64,000 nucleotides of DNA from JAUPKT01 sp964427855. Its GTDB lineage: Bacteria > Desulfobacterota > Desulfomonilia > Desulfomonilales > Desulfomonilaceae. Shown in pieces: positions 34,698-43,861 of this stretch (position 1 is the first letter of the stretch; the number at the start of each line of letters is the position of its first letter). The translations under genes and the position numbers were made by a program. Under the pieces are notes generated by a model. It saw only the letters and a program-made list of their open reading frames with translations. It was not told where the DNA came from and ran no database searches. The stretch is taken from positions 1 through 64,000 of the forward strand of contig CAYRVH010000007.1 of the NCBI GenBank assembly GCA_964427855.1. Reading direction: 5' to 3'.

Positions 34698-34829
34698 GAC
34701 GTCTCCTCGTACCAATGATTTGTGATTTGCTGAATGTGATTGAGTTTACACAGCAGGGGAGGCGAAGTAAAGCAATCCGGAAACTGGGAGTGTGTAAGCG
34801 AGTCGGACAAACTGCCCGACACCGACCAC

Positions 34830-35156
34830 TCAAAAGTAGAAAATTTTTCTAAATTTCGTGTTTGCGCTTCTTGTGCAGGTTTTTGCCAACTCCTCGTATT
34901 TACGCAACAGGTGATAGCCCTCGTCGGTGAGACGAGACCCGTTAGGGCCCGTCTCCACGAGGGTTCGGCCGTACACAGCTTCCGTCTCTTTTACAATCCC
35001 CCACACGCTGCGAAATTGCTTGCAGACCTTCTCTGCGGCTTTACTCATGGAACCTACTGTGTATATGGCCTTCAAGATCTTATATCTTTCAGGATCCATC
35101 ACAGTTTGACCGTGTTCGTTTTCAAGCCTCACAGTGGTCTTTGCTTTCAAGATCAT
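34830..35156 (-). CDS. ModE-like winged-helix regulator (DNA-binding domain only)
   Basis: A ~108-residue protein with a LysR/ModE-type winged helix: YKILKAIYTVGSMSKAAEKV (HTH), FRSVWGIVKETEAVYGRTLVET (recognition helix and wing) and GSRLTDEGYHLLRKYEEL. It lacks the MOP metal-binding domains of full ModE, like the short ModE-N proteins of sulfate reducers, where one such protein (TunR) answers to tungstate. The start at 35156 (MILKAKTTV) has AGGA 9 nt upstream; 35219 is a poorer alternative. Located directly behind fdhB, it probably controls this operon, and a palindrome at the fdhA promoter is a candidate binding site. Confidence 0.82.
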   Translation of the reverse strand: MILKAKTTVRLENEHGQTVMDPERYKILKAIYTVGSMSKAAEKVCKQFRSVWGIVKETEAVYGRTLVETGPNGSRLTDEGYHLLRKYEELAKTCTRSANTKFRKIFYF

Positions 35157-35225
35157 CGCTTCACATCCTGTTGAACAAATGCGCTGTGTATTGCACGCGC
35201 ATTTGTTCAACTGTTTCAAGGGCGG

Positions 35226-35872
35226 TTATTTCCCTGAAGCGTATTTCCAGTATTTTTTCGGATCATCCGTCACGATGTAAATGACTCGTACGTCATCTGG
35301 ATTAAGAGCCGCTGCCTTCGGAAAAGCTGCTTTGAGCTCCCCCACCCGTTTTTTGCATGCTTCTAAGATTTTTTCTCTCTCGCCGAATTGCATCGCACCG
35401 GTTGGACATGATTTGACGCAGGCGGGAATCATGCCGTTGGTGATCCTGTCGAAGCACAACGTGCATTTGAACAGTTGCTTGGTTTGAGGATTCTGTCTCG
35501 GGATGTTATAAGGGCATCCTTCCAGGGTGGCCTTGAAGTCAAGACCTTTCGTTGCGGGTGTAAACAGGACGGCCCCAGTTTTCTCATCCTGCACTATCTC
35601 GTCCTTCTCGGAAGCGGCCATGCAACCCGGTGAGAGGCAATGGCGCATTGCTCGGAAAAGAAATACCAATAAGGCTTTCCGTTACCATTAACGCCTTCGG
35701 AGTACCTCACTATTTTGAACGTCTCGAAGGATAAATCCTGAGGATTTTCGTAAGTTCCTACGTTTTTCGTTGCAGTTCCTTGAAGATTATTCCATTGCTT
35801 GCATGCGACCTGGCAGCCGCGGCAGGCAGTGCACTTGGAGGTATCCACGAGTATTGAGAAACCTTGTGACAT
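35226..35872 (-). pseudogene. fdhB: Formate dehydrogenase beta (4 x Fe-S) subunit, frameshifted
   Basis: Electron-transfer subunit of formate dehydrogenase, similar to the iron-sulfur beta subunits of periplasmic formate dehydrogenases. The first frame (from 35872) has ILVDTSKCTACRGCQVACKQW and runs to WYFFSEQC; the second frame (ending 35226) continues RHCLSPGCM, then KCTLCFDRITNGMIPACVKSCPTGAMQFG. The two join only if one base is restored near 35645, where a missing C turns the expected CRHC into CAI. Everything else is as in the family (~215 residues in total). So it is either a recent frameshift or an assembly error. The gene starts 12 bp after fdhA. No cytochrome b subunit is next to it. 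Confidence 0.85.
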
Positions 35873-35884
35873 AGCTCACCTCCC

Positions 35885-38800
35885 CTATGCCTTGGTTACG
35901 TTGACCATGAAGGCCTTGCTTTCGGGAATCATGGTGTTTGCGTCGCCCACGTTCGGAGTCAGTAGATTTGCGCTCTCGCCGCCGTCCTTGGGCACAACCC
36001 AGCCGTAGCACCATGGCATTCCTACCTGGTGCACGATGGTATCGCCCAGCTTCAGTGGGCGAAAGCGCTTCGTGACGATGGCCACGGCAGACAGTTCACC
36101 TCTGGCGGAGCTAACTTTGACCATTTCTCCGTTTTTGATTCCTCTTAAATTGGCAAGCTCTTCGCTCAATTCCACAAACATTTGGGGCTGAGCCTCGATG
36201 AGCCACGGCTGCCACCTTGTCATGATGCCAGTCTGCCAGTGTTCCGTGAGGCGGAACGTGGTGGCCACAAAGGGGAATCGTGGATCGCACGTGAGATGTT
36301 TGTCCATATCTCCGCTAAACAGCTTAATGGCTGGATTAATGTATTGGGAGGACATGGGATTTTTCGGCAATGGGCACTCCAGAGGCTCATAATGCTCAGG
36401 AAATGGTCCGTCGTTGAGACCAGGCCCATAAAGTCTCCCGTATCCCTCGGCCGTCATGATAAAAGGCAACTTTCCGTTCTTCTCATCGGCAAGGGGCGGC
36501 GCTGGTCCGTCGGGGATGTCGCCGACCCACTTCCCCTCCGCCCATGACAGGATTGGACGTTTCGGGTTCCACGGCTTGCCTTCTTTATCCACAGAAGCTC
36601 TGTTGTACAGAATTCTCCTATTTAAGGGCCATGCCCACGACCACTGCGGATACAGACCGAGACCGGTGGGATCGTCTTTCTTTCTTCGGGCCATTTGGTT
36701 CCCTTCGCCGGTGTAACTGCCGGTATAGAGCCAACACCCACTGGCTGTCGCTCCATCCGCTTGCAGTCGGGGGAAGCCCGGTACCGCATCACCTTTTTTG
36801 AACTTTTTACCTTGTATCTCTACATCCTTGGTGAACACCCCATTGATTAGTTTTGCGGATTTGTGGGGATCAAAATGGCCTTTTGCGTCAGCGAAATCCC
36901 ATTGCAGGTTCAGGACGGGGTCTGGAAACTTTCCATCTTTCTTATATAGTTCCTTGATTTTGCTCATTAATTCCAGCATGATGTCGCCGTCTGGCTTTGC
37001 CATTCCAGGCGCAGGCGATGCTGCGTAGCGCCATTGAGCCCATCGACCGCTATTAGTGATGCTGCCTTCCTTCTCCACTGAACAGGCGCACGGCAACATG
37101 AAGACTTCCGTCTTAATTTTCTTGGGGTCCATGCCAGGGCCCTTCCAGAAAGAGCCTGTTTCGCTCTCAAAAATGTTGACGTTCACGAGCCAGTCAAGCT
37201 TTGCCAAGCCTTGCCGCACCTTGTTGGCGTTTGCGCCGCTGCAAGCGGGATTTTGCCCCCAAGCAAAAAATCCTTTGATTTTTCCGTTGTACATAGCATC
37301 GAACAGATTAAGCCAGGAACAGTCTTGCCCCGGATCGAGTTTTGGCAGCCAGGCGTAGCCGAACTCGTTGTCGGGTTTCGCGGCGTCTCCCCACATCGCC
37401 TTCAGATAGCTCACTGAGTATTTCGGGAAATTAGCCCACCAATTGACTGATCGGGGGTCTGTGTTTTTTGGCGTCGATTGTTCGTTGTAGTCTTTGAGAG
37501 TCTTTTGAGTCGATCGGGGCGTCCTGAGATATCCCGGCAGGATATGGAAAAGCAGACCGTGATCGGTCGATCCTTGGACATTAGACTCTCCGCGCATTGC
37601 ATTGACGCCGCCGCCAGCGATTCCAATATTTCCTAAGAGGAGTTGAATGACGGCCATTGTTCGGATGTTCTGAACACCGACGGTGTGCTGGGTCCAGCCC
37701 ATGGCATACATGATGGTGCCAGCTTTGTCCTTTGCGCCAGTAGCAGAGTATGCTTCATACACTTTAAGAAGGTCTTCAACGGGAGTACCAGTTATTTCGG
37801 AGACTTTTTCCGGCGTGTATCTCGAGTAGTGTTTGGCGAGCAACTGGAAGACGCATCGGGGATTCTGCAGCGTCTCGTCCCTTAGGATGTTTCCCTTCTC
37901 ATCTTTCTTGAACGCCCATTTTGACTTGTCATATTGTCTTTTCTCTTTGTTATAGCCTGCAAACAGCCCGTCGTTAAAATCGTACGCGTCGCCAACAATG
38001 AAAGAGGCGTTGGTATATTCCTTCACATATTCAGGGAAATATTTCTTGTTATCAATAATATACTTGATCATGCCGCCCAGGAAGGCTATGTCAGTCCCTG
38101 ACCTCATGGGAGCATAAATGTCGGCTCTGCTGGAGGTCTGGGTAAACCGAGGATCCACCGAGATGAGTTTAGCACCATGGTCTTTGGCTTTCTGTACCCA
38201 CTTCATAGAAATCGGATGATTTGCCGCAGGATTTGCGCCCATGGCAAGGACGCAGTCGCTGTTGCGGATGTCGATCCAGTGATTGGTCATTGCCCCTCTG
38301 CCATACGACTCTGCCAGGGCGGGAACGGTTGAGCTGTGGCATACTCTCGCCTGATGCTCGATATACACGAGTCCGAGTGACCGCATCATTGCCTGAAGAG
38401 GCCACAATTCCTCGTTGTCAAGCGCAGCGCTGCCGATATGGGCTATGGCTTCGACTCGATTGACCGTTTCACCTTTGTCGTTTTTCTGAATAAAGTATTT
38501 GTCTCGGGTGGCTTTCACACGCTTTGCGATCTCGGACAACGCCCAGTCCCAGCTTTTCTCCTCCCATTTGTCGCTGTTAGGCGCTCGATACAGGACTTTT
38601 TGGGCCCTGGTAGGATTGTTTGAGGATGTTTGATAGAGCGCGGCGCCTTTTGCACACAACGCTCCCTCGTTAATGGGATGGTCAGGATCACCCTCTGTGT
38701 TGATGATTTTCTTCTCTTTTTCGTCAGTGAAACAGATGATTCCGCATCCTACGCCGCAGTAAGGACAAATCGTTGTAAACTGTTTGGCCATTTTGAGCTT

Positions 38801-38923
38801 TGCAGCCTTTGAATCGTCGGCGAATGCCTTCACAGGTCCCAGGTCTACCCCGAGGCGAGACAAGGCAAGCGTGCTGCCGACAGCCCCAGAAAGAATGAGA
38901 AACTGCCGTCGAGTCAAGTCCAT
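35885..38923 (-). CDS. fdhA: Tat-exported formate dehydrogenase catalytic subunit (Cys type)
   Basis: Molybdenum or tungsten bis-MGD formate dehydrogenase, 1012 residues, oxidising formate to CO2 (or the reverse) in the periplasm. The N-terminus has the twin-arginine signal TRRQFLILSG. The [4Fe-4S] ligands are C53, C56, C60 and C90 in CPYCGVGC ... GALCAKGAA. The active site reads IEHQARVCHSSTVPALAESYGRGAMTNHW with C195 (codon TGC), where many homologues have selenocysteine. The length and the C-terminal MGD domain (FRLTEHWQTGIMTRW, FVELSEELANLRGI) match FdnG/FdhA forms. Downstream are fdhB, a ModE-like regulator and a CGGC protein; fdhE is at 44.8 kb. A promoter and palindrome lie upstream. 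Confidence 0.94.
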   Translation of the reverse strand: MDLTRRQFLILSGAVGSTLALSRLGVDLGPVKAFADDSKAAKLKMAKQFTTICPYCGVGCGIICFTDEKEKKIINTEGDPDHPINEGALCAKGAALYQTSSNNPTRAQKVLYRAPNSDKWEEKSWDWALSEIAKRVKATRDKYFIQKNDKGETVNRVEAIAHIGSAALDNEELWPLQAMMRSLGLVYIEHQARVCHSSTVPALAESYGRGAMTNHWIDIRNSDCVLAMGANPAANHPISMKWVQKAKDHGAKLISVDPRFTQTSSRADIYAPMRSGTDIAFLGGMIKYIIDNKKYFPEYVKEYTNASFIVGDAYDFNDGLFAGYNKEKRQYDKSKWAFKKDEKGNILRDETLQNPRCVFQLLAKHYSRYTPEKVSEITGTPVEDLLKVYEAYSATGAKDKAGTIMYAMGWTQHTVGVQNIRTMAVIQLLLGNIGIAGGGVNAMRGESNVQGSTDHGLLFHILPGYLRTPRSTQKTLKDYNEQSTPKNTDPRSVNWWANFPKYSVSYLKAMWGDAAKPDNEFGYAWLPKLDPGQDCSWLNLFDAMYNGKIKGFFAWGQNPACSGANANKVRQGLAKLDWLVNVNIFESETGSFWKGPGMDPKKIKTEVFMLPCACSVEKEGSITNSGRWAQWRYAASPAPGMAKPDGDIMLELMSKIKELYKKDGKFPDPVLNLQWDFADAKGHFDPHKSAKLINGVFTKDVEIQGKKFKKGDAVPGFPRLQADGATASGCWLYTGSYTGEGNQMARRKKDDPTGLGLYPQWSWAWPLNRRILYNRASVDKEGKPWNPKRPILSWAEGKWVGDIPDGPAPPLADEKNGKLPFIMTAEGYGRLYGPGLNDGPFPEHYEPLECPLPKNPMSSQYINPAIKLFSGDMDKHLTCDPRFPFVATTFRLTEHWQTGIMTRWQPWLIEAQPQMFVELSEELANLRGIKNGEMVKVSSARGELSAVAIVTKRFRPLKLGDTIVHQVGMPWCYGWVVPKDGGESANLLTPNVGDANTMIPESKAFMVNVTKA

Positions 38924-38987
38924 CGAAGTCCTCCCTTTTTTGTTGAGTTAGTGCACGGAGCAGGGAACATAGTTATAAGTCATCACA

Positions 38988-39008
38988 GGTATAGCCGACA
39001 CCTATACC
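38988..39008. promoter_or_regulatory. Palindrome GGTATAG-N7-CTATACC at the fdhA promoter
   Basis: Perfect 7-base arms separated by 7 bp. It covers the region just downstream of the predicted -10 of fdhA, close to the expected transcription start, which is the usual place of a repressor operator. The TATA-rich arms recall ModE-type sites but do not match the E. coli consensus exactly. Confidence 0.55.
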
Positions 39009-39011
39009 GAG

Positions 39012-39038
39012 ACTATAATAGATAGCACTGCGTGTCAA
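39012..39038 (-). promoter_or_regulatory. Candidate sigma-70 promoter of fdhA
   Basis: On the minus strand TTGACA is followed after 15 bp by TATAGT. The hexamers are good but the spacer is short, which suggests dependence on an activator or a regulated promoter. Confidence 0.45.
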
Positions 39039-39367
39039 ATGTTTTAGTTGTGATATCAAATACATATGTCAGCTTTGACACAATTTGTGATTATGACGGT
39101 GTCCATACTACGCATTAAGGACATGCTCGTTCTCCCGCCCGTTATCCGGAGGCTCGCACTTGTGATTTTTTTACGAAGAACTTGCCGCGTCAAGCGAAGG
39201 TTTACTGGAAAAAATCTTGTCGTCGATCGGTTTGGCACGCGTCTGCAAGCCCACCAAAAGCGACGTTGCCAAATGGTCAATGCGGAGGCTTAAACCGGGC
39301 GTTATTAATAGGAACCGTTTGAGATCTAATGGGTATTCAAACGCTTACACGAACTTGAAGTGAAAAC

Positions 39368-40141
39368 TCAGGCTGAAGCCTCCCTCAATATTTGTTCCCG
39401 ACAATATAATGCTGCACCCAAGGCGCCAATGAGATCTGGTTCTGGTGGAACAAGGAGAGACGAGTTGAGTTCTTTTTTCACCAAGTGGACGATGCATCTG
39501 TTTCTGGCGACCCCGCCCGAAAATACGAGCGGGGACTCGGTTGAAACCCTTTTGAGCATGGACACAGAGCGTTTTACGACAGACATGTGTAATGCGAGAG
39601 CTATGTCTTCGGGTTTGTTACCTCTTGCCATCAAAGACGTCGCCTCGGCCTCGGCAAACACAGTACACATGCTATTTATGGTGAGCCCTGCATTCCCCGC
39701 CAGCGCAAAGTCGCCGAAACGGTCTATGGGGACTTGAAAACTCGTCGCCATGAATTCAAGAAATTTTCCCGTGCCGGCAGCGCAACGGTCATTCATTTCG
39801 AACTTTCGAACTTTACCGCGTTCGTCCAGGGCTATGGCCTTTGTATCCTGCCCCCCGATGTCAAGGATGGCCTTGCATTGTGGAAACACTTTATGCGCTC
39901 CCATTGCATGAGCCTGAATCTCCGTTATCGCATCTGCTTCAAAGTTTTCTTGTACGAGCTTTCTGCCGTATCCTGTGGCCGTGAGTCGACCCCATTGAGC
40001 TGGGGAGAGGATGCGCCGGCACTGCTGATGAGGGTTGAAAGTGGTCTCTGTCCGCCGAAAAGAGACGATGTCGCCGCTCTTCACCTCCAACACCACCAGC
40101 TTGATTGTGCGCGATCCGACGTCTATCCCTGCTGCGTGCAA
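39368..40141 (-). CDS. Acyl-CoA dehydratase activase-like ATPase (HgdC/BadG family)
   Basis: A 257-residue ASKHA-fold ATPase with a [4Fe-4S] cluster bridging a dimer. It has AGIDVGSRTIKLVVL (phosphate 1), AILDIGGQDTKAIAL (phosphate 2), Cys in MNDRCAAGTGKFLE and in INSMCTVFAEAEATSL (cluster ligands) and VFSGGVARN (adenosine loop). Such proteins drive single electrons at low potential into a partner of the 2-hydroxyacyl-CoA dehydratase type, using ATP. The partner gene lies directly upstream on the same strand. The start is TTG with GAGGTG 7 nt upstream. Confidence 0.9.
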   Translation of the reverse strand: MHAAGIDVGSRTIKLVVLEVKSGDIVSFRRTETTFNPHQQCRRILSPAQWGRLTATGYGRKLVQENFEADAITEIQAHAMGAHKVFPQCKAILDIGGQDTKAIALDERGKVRKFEMNDRCAAGTGKFLEFMATSFQVPIDRFGDFALAGNAGLTINSMCTVFAEAEATSLMARGNKPEDIALALHMSVVKRSVSMLKRVSTESPLVFSGGVARNRCIVHLVKKELNSSLLVPPEPDLIGALGAALYCREQILREASA

Positions 40142-40234
40142 CCTGGTTCACCTCGTTCGGGAGGCTGCAGCTCTTTAAGAAAACATGCGTGTGTATGCCT
40201 GTGTGAAGGGGTCTTGCCCCCCTCTCCGCAACCC

Positions 40235-41512
40235 TTATTTAAGGCGTTCAATGAATGCTTCCACTCGAGTTTTGAGCTGTTCAACATCTTCCATACTGTA
40301 ATCGGTGTCCACTCGAAGAGTCGGTATGTGATCGGTTTCCAAAGCTCTCTCGACGCTGTACGATTCGATTTGATACGGTTGACAAAACTGGAGGCCGTAA
40401 TGAATCACGCCATTGGCGTTATACTCTTGATACATTTGCCTCACATGATCCAGTCGCTCCGGATTTGGCGTAAAAATCGCGCAGTCGATCTGGAAGTGTC
40501 GTTCGACAATGGCATCCATAAGTTCTTCAACTGTCTGTCCGGAATCGTCGGTGAGATTGCGAGTTCCCCGTTCACCGACGCAGGACTCTTCGCCGACGAT
40601 GACCGCGCCTGACGTTTCAATGATCCAGGGCAACTTCCAATTCGGCACGGCCATCGGGCAACCTGACAGCAAAATTCGAGGCGTGCCTTGGGGAAATACT
40701 CCCTTTTTTTCCTGTATTCGAAGCTCAAGTTCATCGCAAATCTTGTTGACGGAATCCGTGAACCGAGAAGGGTCATCGTAGAAATACACCTGATTGATGA
40801 GGAGAGCGTCCAACCCAGATATAGGCGCGGGATCAGCCTTTCGAAGTTTTGAGAGTCGATGGATTGCCTTGCGCTTGGCGTTGACAATCTCGATCCCCTT
40901 CTTAAGCATGGCCGCATCGACTCGCACGCCGCAAAGATTCTCCACGGCTTCTTTGAAGCGGTAGTATTCTGCCTTCAAGAGCGCCTTCCCTTCCTCGGAC
41001 TTGGTCTGAGGCAGGTCCATGACGTAGAGATTGGGCACCAGGGTATTAAGCACCTCGTACGATTTTTTCTTGCCGTCGCAGGTGTTTTCTCCCACAATCA
41101 TGTCAGCAGATTCTATGTAGGGACACACCTTCCCGAGCTTGAATCCGAAGGCGGATTTGATCAACGAACACGTATTGCGGGGTAATATCTTGTCCACTTC
41201 GTCGGCGGCAAAATCAGCGCCGGTGCATAGCCCCACGAGGGTTGCGTTGGCTGCTCGGACTATCTCCTCCGGCACAAACACGCAAAAGGAGCCTATGACC
41301 TTCTTGCCTTGTTTCTTGCCTTACAAGAGTTCCTGGATACGGAGGCCGTGGACTTCACCCATCACAAAATTAAAATAGTCCATGCCAGCAGGTCTATTTT
41401 TTTGTGACAAGTAAATGTCGCGATAGGCGTTGCCGAGCACCTGCAAGAGGACGTCGTGGGCGCTGAGGTCCAGCCCGAGGTCCTTCCACATTGATTCATA
41501 AGCTGCAGACAT
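40235..41512 (-). pseudogene. Double-cubane-cluster / HgdB-like reductase, interrupted by in-frame TAA
   Basis: A 2-hydroxyacyl-CoA dehydratase D-component-like protein, 425 codons in one frame from a good ribosome site (GGAG, ATG 41512) but with TAA at 41321-41323 after codon 63. Around the stop the frame reads VHGLRIQELL-stop-GKKQGKKVIGSFCVFVPEE, and family members continue without a break. The Cys residues expected for cluster binding are all present: FCVFVPEE, GLCTGADFA, NTCSLIKSAFG, VCPYIESADM, NTCDGKK. With an activase next to it this fits the double-cubane cluster protein group, whose substrates are small molecules but mostly unknown. A C-to-T change (CAA to TAA) would explain the stop. 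Confidence 0.8.
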
Positions 41513-41904
41513 CGATCTACTCCTGTTCAGACGGCGTGTGTTTTGGACATGGCAATAGCATTGGCCGATTTATTGTATTCATTTTACCTATATCATCGGC
41601 GAGTGGCTGTCAAGATGAGGCCATTTTGAAATGATAATGACGACAATGACGTGGGATTCCTAAATACTACCGAGAACCCCTATATGCCCTCGCAGACGTC
41701 AACGCAATCCTTGGCAGATTAGGACAAGGCGTTATGCCCGATACACACAACAGGTGGGGTGATTCTCCAACTTTCGCTCCTTGGTCCATAATTTCTTGGG
41801 GAACTTTTAGGATGGTCAACATTGATTTCTGAGTGCAATTATTTTAGATTTCCTGGCGCTGGGATCCTCCTCCCCTCGACATTGATGTTCGTGAAGGAGC
41901 GTAG
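41513..41904. other. Intergenic region with a possible gene fragment
   Basis: In one plus-strand frame, 41660-41834 reads KYYREPLYALADVNAILGR and ends VNIDF-stop. It looks coding in composition but lacks a start and I cannot name a family. The remainder shows nothing. Confidence 0.35.
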
Positions 41905-42375
41905 ATGTGTGGCCACGCGTGGAGAAACAAGCTCTATTTTGGAGACAACCTGCCGATCTTGCGTGAGAAGATTGCCGACGAAAGCGTTGACCTGGTCTAT
42001 TTAGATCCGCCGTCTAATTCCAAGGCCTCGTACACCGTGCTGTTCGCAGAGCCCAATGGGTCGCGCTCCTCAGCCCAGATCACGGCCTTTGATGATACAT
42101 GGCATTGGGGAGAAGAATCCGAGGCCACATACGCCGATCTCGTCACGCAAGGGCCAAAGAGAGTGTCGGCGCTCATAGAGGCCCTTAGGCGCTTTCTCGG
42201 CGAAAATGACTTGATGGCTCATTTGGTGATGATGGCAGCCAGACTGGTGTAACTGCACAGGGTGCTGAAAGTTACCGGCAGCATGTATGTGCATTGCGAC
42301 GACACGGCCAGCCATTATCTAAAGATTTTTCTGAACGCTCTCTTCACTCCAGTCTACGCTTTTTGCAAGGCTTAA
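41905..42375 (+). pseudogene. Remnant of a DNA methyltransferase
   Basis: Resembles the N-terminal part of a type III-like/beta-class DNA methyltransferase: RNKLYFGDNLPILREKI, VDLVYLDPPSNSKASY, SAQITAFDDTWHWGEES. Motif IV is changed from DPPF to DPPS. The frame stops at TAA 42250-42252 but continues LHRVLKVTGSMYVHCDDTA and SHYLKIFLNALF, exactly as homologues do after RLVE; so a GAA became TAA. It then stops for good at 42375, with the C-terminal half absent. At least two inactivating events have occurred, so it is a true relic. Confidence 0.82.
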
Positions 42376-42454
42376 GGGCATCCCGGCAGAGCGAGGATCA
42401 ACTTCCCGGTGAGACCGATTGGGTCCAAGGCCAGTAAAGGACAGGTTCAGCCAT

Positions 42455-42529
42455 TGGTGGAGATGAAGGGATTTGAACCCTCGACCCCCGCGTTGCGAAC
42501 GCGGTGCTCTCCCGCTGAGCTACATCCCC
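42455..42529 (-). tRNA. tRNA-Ala (CGC)
   Basis: 75 nt with encoded CCA. Acceptor GGGGATG pairs with CATCTCC and holds the G3-U70 pair that identifies tRNA-Ala. Anticodon stem CCGCG/CGCGG encloses TTCGCAA with anticodon CGC; the T arm is GAGGG-TTCAAAT-CCCTT. Confidence 0.93.
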
Positions 42530-42748
42530 ACACGGATACGAATTATCTAGCATCCATGGCGTTGGGTGTCAAGCGCCGGCCTTCCCTCCTGTTGCTTTGC
42601 CCTGAGATACTGTCTTCAGAACAAAACGCTTGCCAAGGTACGTCTATCAGTGCAGTCTCGCCAACAGACGGTGGATCAAAGAGTGCCGCTGCAGACGGAG
42701 ATCTTTGAGGGATCGCTTCGCAACCTGCTCTGGAAGGATCACATCAAA

Positions 42749-43705
42749 ATGAAAGCAATCACCTTTGATGGAACGCTGAGGCTAGAAGACAGGCCAAGAC
42801 CGGTACCACCACACAATGAGGCGCTGATTAGAATTCGTATGGCCGGGATTTGCAAGACCGACGCCGAAATCCTTCGTGGTTACATGAATTTCTCGGGCAT
42901 CCTCGGCCACGAATTTGTGGGGGTGGTAGAGGAGGCGCCTGACAACTCTATGATTGGAACACGGGTCGTAGGCGAAATAAACTGCGGCTGCGGGGTGTGT
43001 CCTTTTTGCAAGAAAGGTCTGGCACGGCACTGCCCCAACAGGACTGTCCTGGGGATACAAGAGAGAGACGGCGTCTTTGCGGAATTTACCACACTCCCAT
43101 TGGAGAATCTTTTTGTCGTGCCAGAGGCCGTGACCGATGAAGCGGCGGTATTTGTAGAACCAATAGCCGCAGCCTTGGAGGTGCTTGAACAGATTCACAT
43201 AGCGCCGGCGGATACCGTGGCCGTCATAGGCGATGGCAAGCTCGGGTTGCTCGTATCCATGGCGCTGAGGCTGTCAGGGGCAGATGTAGTCCTCGTCGGT
43301 AAGCATCCCGAGAAGATGGCTATTTTCCAGAGACTTGGGGGTTCAGCGATGACTGTTGCGGACTTTCGGTCCTCCTCAAGGGCCTTTGGGACGATCGTGG
43401 AAGCCTCGGGCAACACTTCCGGATGGGAGCTTGCGGTGCATCGTGTAGCCCCACGAGGCGTGATTGTGCTCAAGAGCACGTATCATGGAGCCCTCACAAC
43501 GGATCTCTCCGCGTTGGTGGTCAACGAGATTACTGTGGTGGGGTCTCGCTGCGGCCAATTTGCCCCTGCTCTGAGGCTTCTCGAGAGAGGATTGCTGGAC
43601 CCATTGCCGCTCATTTCGGAGATATATGATTCCCGACACGCCCTGGCTGCCTTCCAAAAGGCCGTCAGCCCTGGGGTCCTGAAAATTTTGATCCGATGGG
43701 ATTGA
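42749..43705 (+). CDS. Zinc-dependent alcohol dehydrogenase-family oxidoreductase (MDR)
   Basis: A 318-residue medium-chain dehydrogenase. The catalytic zinc ligands appear in GICKTDAEI and GHEFVGVVEE; the structural zinc site is CGCGVCPFCKKGLARHC; the Rossmann motif is VAVIGDGKLGLLVSMAL (GxGxxG variant GDGKLG). The length is slightly short of the usual ~340. The start at ATG 42749 has AAGGATC upstream; an in-frame ATG at 42566 lies in the region next to tRNA-Ala and is not supported. The substrate is unknown: sorbitol-, threonine- or alcohol-dehydrogenase-like. It stands alone. Confidence 0.85.
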   Translation: MKAITFDGTLRLEDRPRPVPPHNEALIRIRMAGICKTDAEILRGYMNFSGILGHEFVGVVEEAPDNSMIGTRVVGEINCGCGVCPFCKKGLARHCPNRTVLGIQERDGVFAEFTTLPLENLFVVPEAVTDEAAVFVEPIAAALEVLEQIHIAPADTVAVIGDGKLGLLVSMALRLSGADVVLVGKHPEKMAIFQRLGGSAMTVADFRSSSRAFGTIVEASGNTSGWELAVHRVAPRGVIVLKSTYHGALTTDLSALVVNEITVVGSRCGQFAPALRLLERGLLDPLPLISEIYDSRHALAAFQKAVSPGVLKILIRWD

Positions 43706-43861
43706 TAAAGGCCGCCTGTAACGCAGCAAATGAGCGCTTGAGGCAGAAAGCCGTCATTGAATCTGGCGCCGCGCTTGGCAGCGGGTGTATACGGACATTC
43801 GCCCCGTGGCCCGAAGATTTCTTTTCAGATTGATTTTTTCGATTCAAGGAGATAAAATTGG

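Larger units (their letters stand above)
38924..39367. other. Upstream region of fdhA with unassigned remainder
   Basis: The part 38940-39040 is the promoter and leader of fdhA. Farther out (39150-39360), plus-strand codons would read EELAASSEGLLEKILSSIG and continue to a TGA, suggesting a gene fragment, but no start, ribosome site or family was found. Confidence 0.4.

Noticed and set aside
35885..38923. Selenocysteine (TGA) in the formate dehydrogenase active site
   Set aside because: The codon is TGC; the frame has Cys195 and no internal TGA.
39234..39250. Possible sigma-54 promoter (tggcacgcgtctgca)
   Set aside because: The distance between the GG and GC elements is one base too short and no gene follows in a suitable position.
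42409..42708. 99-codon frame with MKGFEPSTPALRT
   Set aside because: A translation across tRNA-Ala on the opposite strand.
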